Shown: piece after piece, positions 15,655 to 23,365 of the stretch
Position numbering within the stretch: position 1 is the stretch's first letter
Layout: every line of letters starts with the position of its first letter
Origin: Streptomyces aurantiogriseus
Lineage (GTDB): Bacteria; Actinomycetota; Actinomycetes; Streptomycetales; Streptomycetaceae
Direction: 5' to 3'
Assembly: GCF_014649375.1 (NCBI RefSeq)
Contig: NZ_BMSX01000013.1
Coordinates: 111,814 to 175,813, forward strand
Length of the DNA: 64,000 bases
Translations under genes and position numbers: made by a program
The notes under the pieces: model-generated
Database searches by the model: none
The model's input: the letters and a program-made list of their open reading frames with translations, nothing else
Told to the model about the DNA's origin: nothing

Positions 15655-16373
15655 TTTTTGGTCGTAGCTGGAAAGCCTTCCTGGCGGGATTCTTGATTAT
15701 CCCCCTCGGAGGCTGCACCGGAAGCGAGAGAACGGAAGAGAGAGTCGTGGCCTCGGCGGAGAGTTCGTCTGCTCGGGCGGCTGGCAAGGTTCTTACCATC
15801 GAGGAATTGAAATCGCTCGCGCTTACTGGTGGCGACGTTCCGGGGCTTCGGGATGAGCCGAGCGTGGAGCCGATGTTCCAAGGCGGCACTACTGCTCCGC
15901 CAGTTTCCAACGCGGAATGCCAGCCGCTAGTTGACTCGATTCGGCCCGAAGGGTCGTCTGCTGCTGTGGAGCAGGTATTCAACTGGAAGGATGCGATTTG
16001 GAGCGGGGGCTCCATTCTCGCCTCCTATGAAGGTGATGGTGCCGAGCAGCTTTTCCGGAGGCTTCGAGGGGCATTGAGCAACTGCACGTCCTACTCAGGG
16101 GTGAGCTACGGCAAGAAATACCTCGCCGAAGTGAAGCAAGTGAAAGCTGCTTCCGGTCTCGGCGGTGAAACGCTCGCGTTTCGCATGTTCGTAGAGGTGC
16201 AGATGGAGGACGGAATCGAGAACCCGAAGTCGTACTCGGAATACGTGCTTGTGCGGACCGGGCGCGCCGTTGTCATATTCCATAATATGGCGGGGTGCGA
16301 GCGGGATGCCACGTTTCCGGTGCAGCCCATCAGAACGCTGGTGGAGCGTTTGACGCAGGCTCAGCTCTCATGA
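15651..16373 (+). CDS. Putative lipoprotein coupled to the immunity gene; paralogue of the 5.5-kb lipoprotein
   Basis: About 240 residues from GTG 15651, whose GTGA overlaps the immunity stop, so translation is probably coupled. AFLAGFLIIPLGGC is a signal peptide with a perfect LGGC lipobox. The mature part has VFNWKDAIWSGGSILASY and NCTSYSGVSYGKKY, matching blocks of the 5537-6244 lipoprotein. GC content is visibly lower than its paralogue, suggesting a separate acquisition rather than a recent local duplication. GTG 15639 is an alternative start. Its last six bases overlap the convergent ATPase gene. Confidence 0.75.
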   Translation: MIFGRSWKAFLAGFLIIPLGGCTGSERTEERVVASAESSSARAAGKVLTIEELKSLALTGGDVPGLRDEPSVEPMFQGGTTAPPVSNAECQPLVDSIRPEGSSAAVEQVFNWKDAIWSGGSILASYEGDGAEQLFRRLRGALSNCTSYSGVSYGKKYLAEVKQVKAASGLGGETLAFRMFVEVQMEDGIENPKSYSEYVLVRTGRAVVIFHNMAGCERDATFPVQPIRTLVERLTQAQLS

Positions 16374-16814
16374 GGTGAGAGGAGCGTCCCAGTCCGAGGT
16401 GGCATTGCACTCAAACCACACCGTCTTCCCGCCCCCGGACGCCGGCGACACGCCCCACTTGTCCACTACCGCGTCCAGCAGGAAGAGCCCCCGCCCACTT
16501 TCCGACTCCAGCTGAGACTCGGCTGGAGCCGGAAGCAGTTGGCCATGGCCGTACTTCACCTCCACCCGGACCCCCGCCCTCTGCTTCAGCATCAGCACCG
16601 TGCACCGGCGGTCCGGGACGTGTCGTACGACGTTGGCGATCAGTTCCGTCACCGCCAGTTCCACGGCGTCCGTCAGGGTCTCCAAGTCCCAGTCCTCCAG
16701 GAGGGACCGGGCGATGCTGCGGATGTGGTGGGCCGAGTGGGTGCCGGCTGTGAGGGTCAGGCGGTACTGGGTGGGGGCGGGGGAGGCGAGGGTGGAGGGA
16801 AAGTATTCGTTCAC
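16368..16814 (-). CDS. RsbW-like ATP-binding regulatory protein (HATPase_c_2)
   Basis: 148 residues forming a single histidine-kinase-like ATPase domain. The N-box region is DAVELAVTELIANVVRHVPD, a degenerate G1 is VEVKYGHGQLLP, and the G2 region is SESGRGLFLLDAVVDKWGV. Streptomyces has dozens of these anti-sigma-like proteins. They often sit beside XRE-DUF5753 and DUF397 genes, as here, in WhiJ/AbaA-like modules linked to development and antibiotic control. It is divergent from the XRE gene. The target is unknown. Confidence 0.85.
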   Translation of the reverse strand: MNEYFPSTLASPAPTQYRLTLTAGTHSAHHIRSIARSLLEDWDLETLTDAVELAVTELIANVVRHVPDRRCTVLMLKQRAGVRVEVKYGHGQLLPAPAESQLESESGRGLFLLDAVVDKWGVSPASGGGKTVWFECNATSDWDAPLTS

Positions 16815-16905
16815 GGGACGAGGATGACCTGGCGCAACTACTCTGGGCTACTGGCTGGATACAACCCGTCCAGGTGTGGGCAGTGCTGCACGAGAGGGGC
16901 TCTGC

Positions 16906-17733
16906 GTGACCCATATCAACGTCCTTGATCCCGGAGCTTCGCCGCTCGACTACTACGGGTTCGAGCTGCGGCGGCTGCGGGAAGCCGCCGGGCTCACGCA
17001 GCGGCAACTCGGGGACATCCTCAACTACACCGGGTCGTTGGTCGGTCAGATCGAGACTGCCAGGAAGGTTCCGACCGTTGAGTTCAGTGAGCGGGCGGAT
17101 GCGGCCCTTGTGACGGGCGGCTTACTCTCGCGGCTCGTTGAGCTGGTGCTTCGTAGTCAACTGCCGTCATGGTTTCAGCAGGTGGCTGAGCTTCAGGCGC
17201 GGGCCACCGAGATCTACTCCTTCGAGATGGGCATGGTGCCCGGTCTGCTTCAGACCAAGGCGTACGCGCGGGCCGTGCTGGGGGTGATTGATCAGGCCGA
17301 CCTCGACGACCGCACCGCCGTCCGGCTGGCCCGTCAGCGGATCTTCGAGAAGGACGAGCCGCCGCTGTTCTGGGTCGTCCTGAGCGAGGCTGCGCTGTAT
17401 CAGGAGATCGGTGGCCCTGAGGTCATGCGCGAGCAACTCACCCACCTGTTGTCCTTCCAGGAGAATCCCCGGATCAACATCCAGGTGCTGCCGTTCTCGG
17501 CCGGAGGGCATGCGGGAATGACCGGCTCGTTCGACATCTACCGCTTCGAGAGCGACCCCGCCATCGTCTATACGGAGGGCTACGGCAGCGCGCATCCCAC
17601 CGCCAACCCGGTCACCGTCAAGGACTGCTCGCTCCGTTACGATCATCTGCAAGCCGCCGCGCTCTCCCTCAGGGAATCGGCGGAGCTGATCCGGCGCGTG
17701 ACGGAGGAACGCTATGGAGACCAACTGGCGTAA
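16906..17733 (+). CDS. XRE-family regulator with DUF5753 domain (WhiJ-like)
   Basis: 275 residues from GTG 16906, behind GAGAGGGG. An N-terminal Cro/XRE helix-turn-helix (FELRRLREAAGLTQRQLGDI, then LNYTGSLVGQIE) is followed by DUF5753: YSFEMGMVPGLLQTKAYARA, INIQVLPFSAGGHAGMTGSF, then VVYTE-like segments. Such regulators work with a cognate DUF397 protein. The DUF397 gene here starts inside the last 20 bases, so the two are coupled. In the family, WhiJ-type proteins repress developmental genes until the small partner relieves them. Confidence 0.9.
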   Translation: MTHINVLDPGASPLDYYGFELRRLREAAGLTQRQLGDILNYTGSLVGQIETARKVPTVEFSERADAALVTGGLLSRLVELVLRSQLPSWFQQVAELQARATEIYSFEMGMVPGLLQTKAYARAVLGVIDQADLDDRTAVRLARQRIFEKDEPPLFWVVLSEAALYQEIGGPEVMREQLTHLLSFQENPRINIQVLPFSAGGHAGMTGSFDIYRFESDPAIVYTEGYGSAHPTANPVTVKDCSLRYDHLQAAALSLRESAELIRRVTEERYGDQLA

Positions 17734-17902
17734 GTCCAGCTACAGCAGCGACCAGGGCGGCAACTGCGTCGAGGTCGCCGAACTCCCGGGCGCCACCGTA
17801 GCCGTACGCGACTCCAAGACCCCGGCGGGCCCGGTGCTCACGCTCCAGCCCGCCGAGTTCTTCCGCTTCGTTTCGTGGGTCGGTACTACAACCGCTGAAT
17901 GA
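17714..17902 (+). CDS. DUF397 protein, partner of the XRE regulator
   Basis: 62 residues. METNWRKSSYSSDQGGNCVE followed by VAVRDSKTPAGPVL is the full DUF397 signature. It overlaps the upstream regulator by 20 bases and the convergent thiolase by 17 bases. DUF397 proteins act as small antagonists of their neighbouring DUF5753 regulators. Confidence 0.92.
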   Translation: METNWRKSSYSSDQGGNCVEVAELPGATVAVRDSKTPAGPVLTLQPAEFFRFVSWVGTTTAE

Positions 17903-19055
17903 TCGTCCCGGTGGCCAAGCCGCCCCCCGCGCACATCGTGATCAACGCGAACTCCTTGTCGGCGCGCTCCAGTTCATGAAGCGCCGTCGTGATGAGGCGG
18001 GCGCCCGTCGCTCCGACCGGGTGACCGAGGGCGATCGCGCCGCCGTTGATGTTGACCTTGGTCAGGTCCGCCTCGAAGACCTGCGCCCAGCTCAACACCA
18101 CTGACGCGAAGGCCTCGTTGATCTCGACGAGGTCGATGTCCTTCAACGTCATCCCCGCCTTGCCCAGGACCGCCTTCGTCGCGTCGATCGGTCCGTCCAG
18201 GTGGAAGTGCGGGTCCGCCCCGACCAGCGCCTGCGCCACGATTCTCGCCCTCGGCTTCAGCTTCAGGGCGCGGGCCATCCGTTTCGACGCCCACATGATC
18301 GCCGCGGCGCCGTCGCTGATCTGGGACGAGTTGCCCGCCGTGTGTACGGCCGACGGCATGATCGGCTTCAGGCGGGCCAGGGCCTCCATCGAGGTGTCGC
18401 GCAGGCCCTCGTCGTGGTCGACCAGGCGCCACATGCCCTGGCCGGCCGCCTGCTCCTCCTCCGTCGTCGGGACCTGGACGGCGAAGGTCTCGCGCTTGAA
18501 GCGTTCCTCGGACCAGGCCACGGCCGCACGCTCCTGGGACAGCAGGCCCAGCTTGTCCACGTCCTCCCGGCTCAGGCCCCTGTGTCTGGCGATGCGTTCC
18601 GCCGCCTCGAACTGGTTCGGCAGGTCCACGTTCCATTCGTCCGGGAACGGCTTTCCCGGCCCGTGCTTCGAGCCCGAGCCCAGGGGGACGCGGGACATCG
18701 CCTCCACCCCGCAGCTGATCCCGACGTCTATCACGCCCGCCGCGATCATGTTCGCTGTCATGTGCGACGCCTGCTGCGACGAGCCGCACTGGCAGTCGAC
18801 CGTCGTCGCCGCCGTCTCGTACGGCAGGCCCATCGTCAGCCAGGCCGTGCGGGCGGGGTTCATGGACTGTTCGCCGGCATGGGTCACCGTGCCGCCGACG
18901 ATCTGCTCGACCGCGTCGGCGGGGATGCCGGTGCGGCCGAGGAGTTCGCGGTAGGTCTCACCGAGGAGGTAGGCGGGGTGAAGGTTGGCGAGCGCGCCGC
19001 CGCGCTTGCCGATGGGGGTGCGGACGGCTTCCACGATCACGGGTTCGGCGGCCAT
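17886..19055 (-). CDS. Steroid-type acetyl-CoA acetyltransferase (thiolase, FadA5-like)
   Basis: 389 residues, full-length thiolase. VIVEAVRTPIGKRGG opens it. TTVDCQCGSSQQASHM holds the nucleophilic cysteine near residue 90. FPDEWNVDLPNQFEAAERIA, NINGGAIALGHPVGATGAR and MCAGGGLATG supply the other catalytic residues. The DCQCGSxQQA and WDIDLPNQFEAAERIA-like blocks resemble mycobacterial FadA5, which releases acetyl-CoA from the sterol side chain, more than general acetyl-CoA thiolases. It is divergent from a CYP125-like P450 and shares its operator region. Confidence 0.87.
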   Translation of the reverse strand: MAAEPVIVEAVRTPIGKRGGALANLHPAYLLGETYRELLGRTGIPADAVEQIVGGTVTHAGEQSMNPARTAWLTMGLPYETAATTVDCQCGSSQQASHMTANMIAAGVIDVGISCGVEAMSRVPLGSGSKHGPGKPFPDEWNVDLPNQFEAAERIARHRGLSREDVDKLGLLSQERAAVAWSEERFKRETFAVQVPTTEEEQAAGQGMWRLVDHDEGLRDTSMEALARLKPIMPSAVHTAGNSSQISDGAAAIMWASKRMARALKLKPRARIVAQALVGADPHFHLDGPIDATKAVLGKAGMTLKDIDLVEINEAFASVVLSWAQVFEADLTKVNINGGAIALGHPVGATGARLITTALHELERADKEFALITMCAGGGLATGTIIQRL

Positions 19056-19154
19056 GGGTGCGGATCCTCTCGGGGGGCGGCTCTCCTCCGGAACGGAACG
19101 TGCGGAACCAGACCGCGTACCAGTACGACGTGGACCGCGCCGAGTCCACGGAAC

Positions 19155-19168
19155 TAGAACACGTACTA
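19155..19168. promoter_or_regulatory. KstR-type operator (one mismatch) between thiolase and P450
   Basis: TAGAACACGTACTA fits TnnAACnnGTTnnA except A for T at the last GTT position. It lies inside a wider inverted repeat, GAACTAG (19151-19157) and CTAGTTC (19166-19172). Placement in a divergent promoter of two sterol genes supports control by the KstR-like protein encoded at 35618-36280. Confidence 0.6.
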
Positions 19169-19258
19169 GTTCTCTGTGCAGTCTGCTGACGTGATGTGCG
19201 TCACCGCAAGGGTCTTGCAGCCTTCAGGTGCCTGAACTACCTTCGCTCCACCTCTTTT

Positions 19259-19273
19259 CTGATGAGCCGTCAG
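19259..19273. promoter_or_regulatory. CTGAC-N5-GTCAG-type palindrome upstream of the P450
   Basis: CTGATGAGCCGTCAG differs by one base from the palindrome CTGAC-N5-GTCAG, which recurs at four other promoters here. It lies 52 bases upstream of the P450 start codon. The regulator is unknown. Confidence 0.55.
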
Positions 19274-19325
19274 AAAACGACGCCGTAAAGCTGCCCGCAA
19301 AGCTGCCCTCTGGCTGGAGCTGCCC

Positions 19326-20561
19326 ATGCCCTGTCCAGCGCTTCCCGACGGGTTCGACTTCACCGACCCCGACCTGCTGCAACACCGTGTGCCCCTCCCG
19401 GAGTTCGCCGAGCTGCGCCGGGCCGAACCGGTCCGCTGGATCCCGCAGTCGGGGAACGTGGCCGGCTTCCAGGACGAGGGCTACTGGGCGGTGACCCGCC
19501 ACGCCGACGTCAAGTACGTCTCCACCCACCCCGAGATCTTCTCCTCCACCCTCAACACCGCGATCATCCGCTTCAACGAGCACATCGAGCGCGACTCGAT
19601 CGACGCCCAGCGGCTGATCATGCTGAACATGGATCCGCCGGAGCACACGCGCGTGCGGCAGATCGTGCAGCGGGGGTTCACGCCTCGGTCCATACGGGCG
19701 CTGGAGGAGCGGCTTCGGGCCCGCGCCGCCGCCATCGTGGCGGCAGCGCGCGAGTTCGACGGGCCCTTCGACTTCGTCACCTCCGTCGCCTGCGAGCTGC
19801 CCCTCCAGGCCATCGCCGAGCTCATCGGCATACCCCAGGACGACCGGGCCAAGATCTTCGACTGGTCCAACAAGATGATCGCGTACGACGACCCGGAGTA
19901 CGCCATCACCGCGGAGGTCGGCGCCGAGTCGGCCGCCGAGCTCATCTCGTACGCCATGAACATGGCCGCCGAGCGGAAGCAGTGCCCGGCCAAGGACATC
20001 GTCAGCACGCTGGTGGCCGCCGGGGACGAGGGGAACCTCAGCTCCGACGAGTTCGGGTTCTTCGTGCTCATGCTCTCCGTGGCGGGCAACGAGACCACTC
20101 GTAACGCCATTACTCACGGCATGCACGCCTTCCTCACTCATCCTGAACAGTGGGAGCTCTACAAGGCTCACCGGCCTTCCACCGCCGCCGAGGAGATCGT
20201 GCGGTGGGCCACCCCCGTCGTCGCCTTCCAGCGGACCGCCACTCAGGACACCGAACTCGGCGGCAAGCTCATCAAGAAGGGGGATCGCGTCGGGATCTTC
20301 TACGCCTCCGCCAATCACGATCCCGAGGTGTTCGACCGGCCCGACGTCTTCGACATCACCCGGGATCCGAATCCCCACCTCGGGTTCGGTGGGGGCGGGC
20401 CTCACTTCTGCCTCGGGAAGTCTCTCGCCGTGCTGGAGATCGACCTCATCTTCAACGCCATCGCCGATGCCATGCCGGGGCTGCGGCTCGTCGAGGATCC
20501 TCGGCGGCTTCGGTCCGCCTGGATCAACGGGGTGAAGGAGTTGCAGGTCAGCGCGGACTGA
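19326..20561 (+). CDS. CYP125-like cytochrome P450 (sterol C26/C27 hydroxylase type)
   Basis: 411 residues from ATG 19326, with GGAG 8 bases upstream. All P450 signatures are present: I-helix VAGNETTRNAITHG, ExxR in EEIVR, and the heme-cysteine loop FGGGGPHFCLGKSLA. LPDGFDFTDPDLLQHRVPL, ACELPLQAIAELIGIPQDDR and KMIAYDDPEYA closely resemble actinobacterial CYP125, which oxidises the terminal methyl of cholesterol/cholestenone to start side-chain degradation. The ferredoxin at 34986-35366 is a plausible redox partner. Substrate is by similarity only. Confidence 0.88.
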   Translation: MPCPALPDGFDFTDPDLLQHRVPLPEFAELRRAEPVRWIPQSGNVAGFQDEGYWAVTRHADVKYVSTHPEIFSSTLNTAIIRFNEHIERDSIDAQRLIMLNMDPPEHTRVRQIVQRGFTPRSIRALEERLRARAAAIVAAAREFDGPFDFVTSVACELPLQAIAELIGIPQDDRAKIFDWSNKMIAYDDPEYAITAEVGAESAAELISYAMNMAAERKQCPAKDIVSTLVAAGDEGNLSSDEFGFFVLMLSVAGNETTRNAITHGMHAFLTHPEQWELYKAHRPSTAAEEIVRWATPVVAFQRTATQDTELGGKLIKKGDRVGIFYASANHDPEVFDRPDVFDITRDPNPHLGFGGGGPHFCLGKSLAVLEIDLIFNAIADAMPGLRLVEDPRRLRSAWINGVKELQVSAD

Positions 20562-20585
20562 CGCGTCCGGGGCGGGAGCGGCGCC

Positions 20586-20789
20586 TCATTCCTGGGTGAG
20601 GAAGTCGCTCCTGCCCAGCGTGGTGGTGGAGCCGTCCTCGCGTTGCACCGTGTACTTCGGCGGGTGGTCGTCTGCGTCGACCTTCGTGATCGTGCCGACC
20701 GCGGGGGTGACGGGCGCCGTCAGGTTGAGCAGCTCGCTCCTCTCCGCGTCGTGGAACATGATCTGGTCACCGACCTTGTAGTCCGGCAT
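20586..20789 (-). CDS. Small SH3-like hypothetical protein
   Basis: 67 residues beginning MPDYKVGDQIMFHDAERSEL. GTITKVDADDHPPKYTVQRE follows, with a C-terminal GRSDFLTQE. The VGD...G.I..V....PPKY.V pattern suggests a compact SH3/Tudor-like beta barrel, as in DUF1918-type small proteins, but I do not recognise the family. Codon use is normal. It is convergent with the P450, 24 bases after its stop. Confidence 0.65.
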   Translation of the reverse strand: MPDYKVGDQIMFHDAERSELLNLTAPVTPAVGTITKVDADDHPPKYTVQREDGSTTTLGRSDFLTQE

Positions 20790-20891
20790 GGCGGGTGGCT
20801 CCGTTCTTCTCGCGGTTCTGCCCGGTTCTTCTCGCGGCCGGTGAGGGTCCTCCGGCGCACCGCGTGTACCAGTACCGCGTCGCCTCGCACG

Positions 20892-21686
20892 TCACGCATG
20901 CCGTCGCCCGGTCGGATCATCCGCTCGGTCGGCCCGTCGGCCCGTCGGCCCGTCGGCCCGTCGGCCCGTCGGCCCGTCCCGGCCGGCCACCGTCACCGCC
21001 AGGACCCCTGACGCCAGTGCCGCGAGCAGGAGCGGGACGGCCAGGCCCTGGTGGAGTACCAGCCACGCCCCGAGCAGGGCACCCGCGCACATGGCCACGA
21101 CCGAGGCCGCGCGGCGTGGGGAGCGGGTGCCCGGACCGCCGCCGGCAGGGGAATCGGCGGCGAGGCCGGCCAGGGTTCGGGTCATCACGGTGGTCGTGAG
21201 GTCCGGTACGCCCAGCTTCAGGACGGTCGCGTTGCGCAGGCCCATCGTGAAGGCCGTCACGGCGATGAGTGTGTACACCGTGCCGGGGGCCTTGTCCGGG
21301 GCGGCGAAGGCCACGGTCGCCGAGGCGGCGAGCAGCGCCGCCTCGACGGCGAGCGCCACCCGCGCCCAGGCGCGGCGGGAGCCTGCGGCGAGGCGTCGGG
21401 CCACCTGGCCTCCGGCCGCCGCGCCCGCCAGGAAGCCGACCAGCGAGGTCGCCGTGCGGTGGACCGAGAAGCCTGGGGCGCCCGCGGCGGCGAAGCCGAG
21501 GACGACCACGTTGCCGGTCATGTTCGCGGTGAAGACATGACCGAGGCCCAGGAAGCTCACCGCGTCGATCATGCCGCTGACCACGGTCAGCACGAGGAGG
21601 CCGGGGACCAGGCGGACACCGCGTGCTTCGGGGGCGCGGTCGGGGCCGTGGCCGGGATCCGGGTTCCGCGACGGCTCGGTGGTCAT
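20892..21686 (-). CDS. YoaK/DUF1275 family membrane protein with repetitive C-terminal tail
   Basis: 264 residues. Six or so membrane helices begin at VPGLLVLTVVSGMIDAVSFL, with GHVFTANMTGNVVVLGFA, the DUF1275 signature, followed by ATSLVGFLAGAAAGGQVARR. The function of these proteins is unknown. The C-terminal ~30 residues are an Arg/Asp/Gly repeat (GPTGRRADGPTGRRAD) encoded by six tandem 8-base units at 20928-20975. This tail is not part of the family and was probably created by repeat expansion at the gene's end. Confidence 0.85.
   Translation of the reverse strand: MTTEPSRNPDPGHGPDRAPEARGVRLVPGLLVLTVVSGMIDAVSFLGLGHVFTANMTGNVVVLGFAAAGAPGFSVHRTATSLVGFLAGAAAGGQVARRLAAGSRRAWARVALAVEAALLAASATVAFAAPDKAPGTVYTLIAVTAFTMGLRNATVLKLGVPDLTTTVMTRTLAGLAADSPAGGGPGTRSPRRAASVVAMCAGALLGAWLVLHQGLAVPLLLAALASGVLAVTVAGRDGPTGRRADGPTGRRADRADDPTGRRHA
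20928..20975. repeat. Six tandem copies of GTCGGCCC
   Basis: Perfect 8-base units lie inside the 3' end of the DUF1275 gene. Three units make 24 bases, so the encoded peptide repeats every eight residues. Any gain or loss of one or two units would shift the frame and alter the tail. Confidence 0.85.
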
Positions 21687-21723
21687 CCGCTCAGTGGATC
21701 ACGCCCCGGTGCGGAAACGGCGA

Positions 21724-21758
21724 AAGCGGCGGCCCCGGGGATCAGGGGGCCGCCGCTT
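21724..21758 (-). terminator. Strong hairpin downstream of the transglycosylase gene
   Basis: AAGCGGCGGCCCC and GGGGCCGCCGCTT form a perfect 13-base stem, 38 bases after the transglycosylase stop. There is no long U tail, as is usual in Streptomyces. Confidence 0.75.
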
Positions 21759-21795
21759 CCATGAGCCGGCGTCAGTGGGCCGTGGTGGGCGTGGC

Positions 21796-22218
21796 TCAGT
21801 ACCAGCCGTTCGCCTGCCAGAAGGCCCAGGCGCCGGCCGGGCTGCCGTAGCGGGAGTTCATGTAGTCCAGGCCCCACTTGATCTGGGTCTCGGGGTTGGT
21901 CTTCCAGTCGGAGCCGGCGGAGGCCATCTTGGAGGCGGGGAGGGCCTGGACGAGGCCGTAGGCGCCGGAGGAGGCGTTGGTGGCGTCGACGTCCCAGCCG
22001 CTCTCGTGCTCGACGATCTTGCTGAACGCGTTGAACTGCGCGGCGTCCGGGATCATCTTGTGCGCGATCGCCTTGGCCTCGGAGGCGGAGGACACGGTCG
22101 GGGCCGCCGCCTGGGCGGGCGCCGCGGTCAGCGCCATGCCGGCGGTGGCGGCGGCCACGGCGACGGCGGTGAGGGTCTTCTTGGGGGAGGCGATGCGACG
22201 GATGAAGGAGACGGACAC
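21796..22218 (-). CDS. Secreted transglycosylase (SLT-domain) protein
   Basis: 140 residues from GTG 22218, preceded by AAAAAGG. A signal peptide (VSVSFIRRIASPKKTLTAVA through TAAPAQA) is followed by a small lysozyme-like domain: FSKIVEHESGWDVDATNASS with the catalytic glutamate, GAYGLVQALPASKMASAG, TQIKWGLDYMNSRYG and the C-terminal AWAFWQANGWY. These peptidoglycan lytic enzymes are abundant in Streptomyces and act in growth or germination. The gene has an unusually long, structured leader. Confidence 0.88.
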   Translation of the reverse strand: MSVSFIRRIASPKKTLTAVAVAAATAGMALTAAPAQAAAPTVSSASEAKAIAHKMIPDAAQFNAFSKIVEHESGWDVDATNASSGAYGLVQALPASKMASAGSDWKTNPETQIKWGLDYMNSRYGSPAGAWAFWQANGWY

Positions 22219-22420
22219 GGAGAACCTTTTTCCTCGGGGGCAGTGGTGTCGCGGCATGCCGGAGTCACGCGGTGCGTGGCCGCACCGCGTGGTGTGCGGT
22301 GGGTGGCTGCATGCGTCGGCGCCGAGGCCCGTGGGCTCGTCGGCGCCGTGCGACGTCATCCAGAGAAGCAGGCCCGGAAGGGGTCCGCAATGACCCCTTT
22401 TACTAGTTGTGGCCGCATGT
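22219..22420 (-). promoter_or_regulatory. Structured 5' leader of the transglycosylase gene
   Basis: Gene-free stretch with three strong stems: 22266-22276 with 22281-22291 (11 base pairs, 4-base loop), 22317-22325 with 22340-22348 (9 base pairs), and 22378-22385 with 22392-22399 (8 base pairs; on the plus strand followed by TTTA, so it could be a terminator there). Streptomyces cell-wall hydrolase genes can have c-di-AMP riboswitches, but I could not match that consensus. The rest of the gap to 22552 shows nothing recognisable. Confidence 0.5.
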
Positions 22421-22552
22421 GGGGGGAAGGTCTCTTGTGTGAGCCGGCTCTCAATGTGCAGGTCAGAGGCTGGGTCTGCGTGTACATGGCGTCCGAATTG
22501 CCCGACTAAAGAGGGTCGTAGGTGATCCGCGTCATGTGGGGTGGTTCACCGG

Positions 22553-23365
22553 TCAACGGCGGTCGAAAGTGACCGCGGTCTCGAACGCCGCCCGCCGGGT
22601 GGCTCTCCGTAGCGCCCTCAGTACCGCCGGACCGAGCGTGAGGGTCAGGACGACGGTGACGACGGCCCGGCCGAGATCCCAGCCGAGAGACGTCGCCAGG
22701 CAGTACGTGATGAAGCGGGCCAGGTTCTCGGGGACGGACGCCTCCGGGTCCAGGGCGATGGTCGTGGAGTCGGGGTCCAGGAAGGGCCAGCCCTGCATGT
22801 TCATCGCCGTGCCGTAGGCGAACGCAGCCAGGAAGCCGTACACGGCGAGGAGCGCGAGCTCCGTGCGGCCCCGCAGACGGTCCGGGCCGGGCAGCAGGCC
22901 CGCGCCCATCGTGAACCAGGCCATCGACAGCATCTGGAACGGCATCCACGGGCCCACCCCGCCCGTGAGCAGGGCGGACGCGAACATCGTGATCGAGCCG
23001 AGGACGAAGCCGAAGCCGGGGCCCAGCACCCGGCCGCTCAGCACCATCAGGAAGAACATCGGCTCGATACCGGCCGTGCCCGCCCCGATCGGGCGCAGGG
23101 CCGCGCCCGTCGCCGCCAGTACGCCCAGCATCGCGACCGCCTTCGCGCCCAGCCCCGACTCGGAGATCGTCGCCGCCACCACCGCGACCAACAGCACCAG
23201 CAGGCCCGCGAAGAGCCAGGGGGCGTCCTGGGCGTGGGCGTTGAGGGTGGAGGTGGGCGGGGCCAGGAAGGGCCAGGTGAAGGCGATCACGCCGACTGCG
23301 CTGACCAGGACCAACGCCATGAGGGAGCGGGGGCCCAGACGGACCGCCCGAGCTTGCCGGGTCAC
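22553..23365 (-). CDS. ECF transporter S component (predicted cobalamin-specific)
   Basis: 270 residues from GTG 23365, overlapping the ATPase stop by four bases (GTGA). Six or more membrane helices. GTAGIEPMFFLMVLSGRVLG, GFGFVLGSITMFASALLTGG and VGPWMPFQMLSMAWFTMGAG are typical of ECF substrate-capture subunits. Specificity cannot be read from the protein, but the operon is headed by a cobalamin riboswitch, so B12 or a precursor is the likely cargo. It is the last gene of the operon. Confidence 0.85.
   Translation of the reverse strand: MTRQARAVRLGPRSLMALVLVSAVGVIAFTWPFLAPPTSTLNAHAQDAPWLFAGLLVLLVAVVAATISESGLGAKAVAMLGVLAATGAALRPIGAGTAGIEPMFFLMVLSGRVLGPGFGFVLGSITMFASALLTGGVGPWMPFQMLSMAWFTMGAGLLPGPDRLRGRTELALLAVYGFLAAFAYGTAMNMQGWPFLDPDSTTIALDPEASVPENLARFITYCLATSLGWDLGRAVVTVVLTLTLGPAVLRALRRATRRAAFETAVTFDRR

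Noticed and set aside
22219..22450. c-di-AMP (ydaO-yuaA) riboswitch ahead of the transglycosylase
   Set aside because: The conserved blocks of that aptamer were not found by eye; only generic stems are visible.
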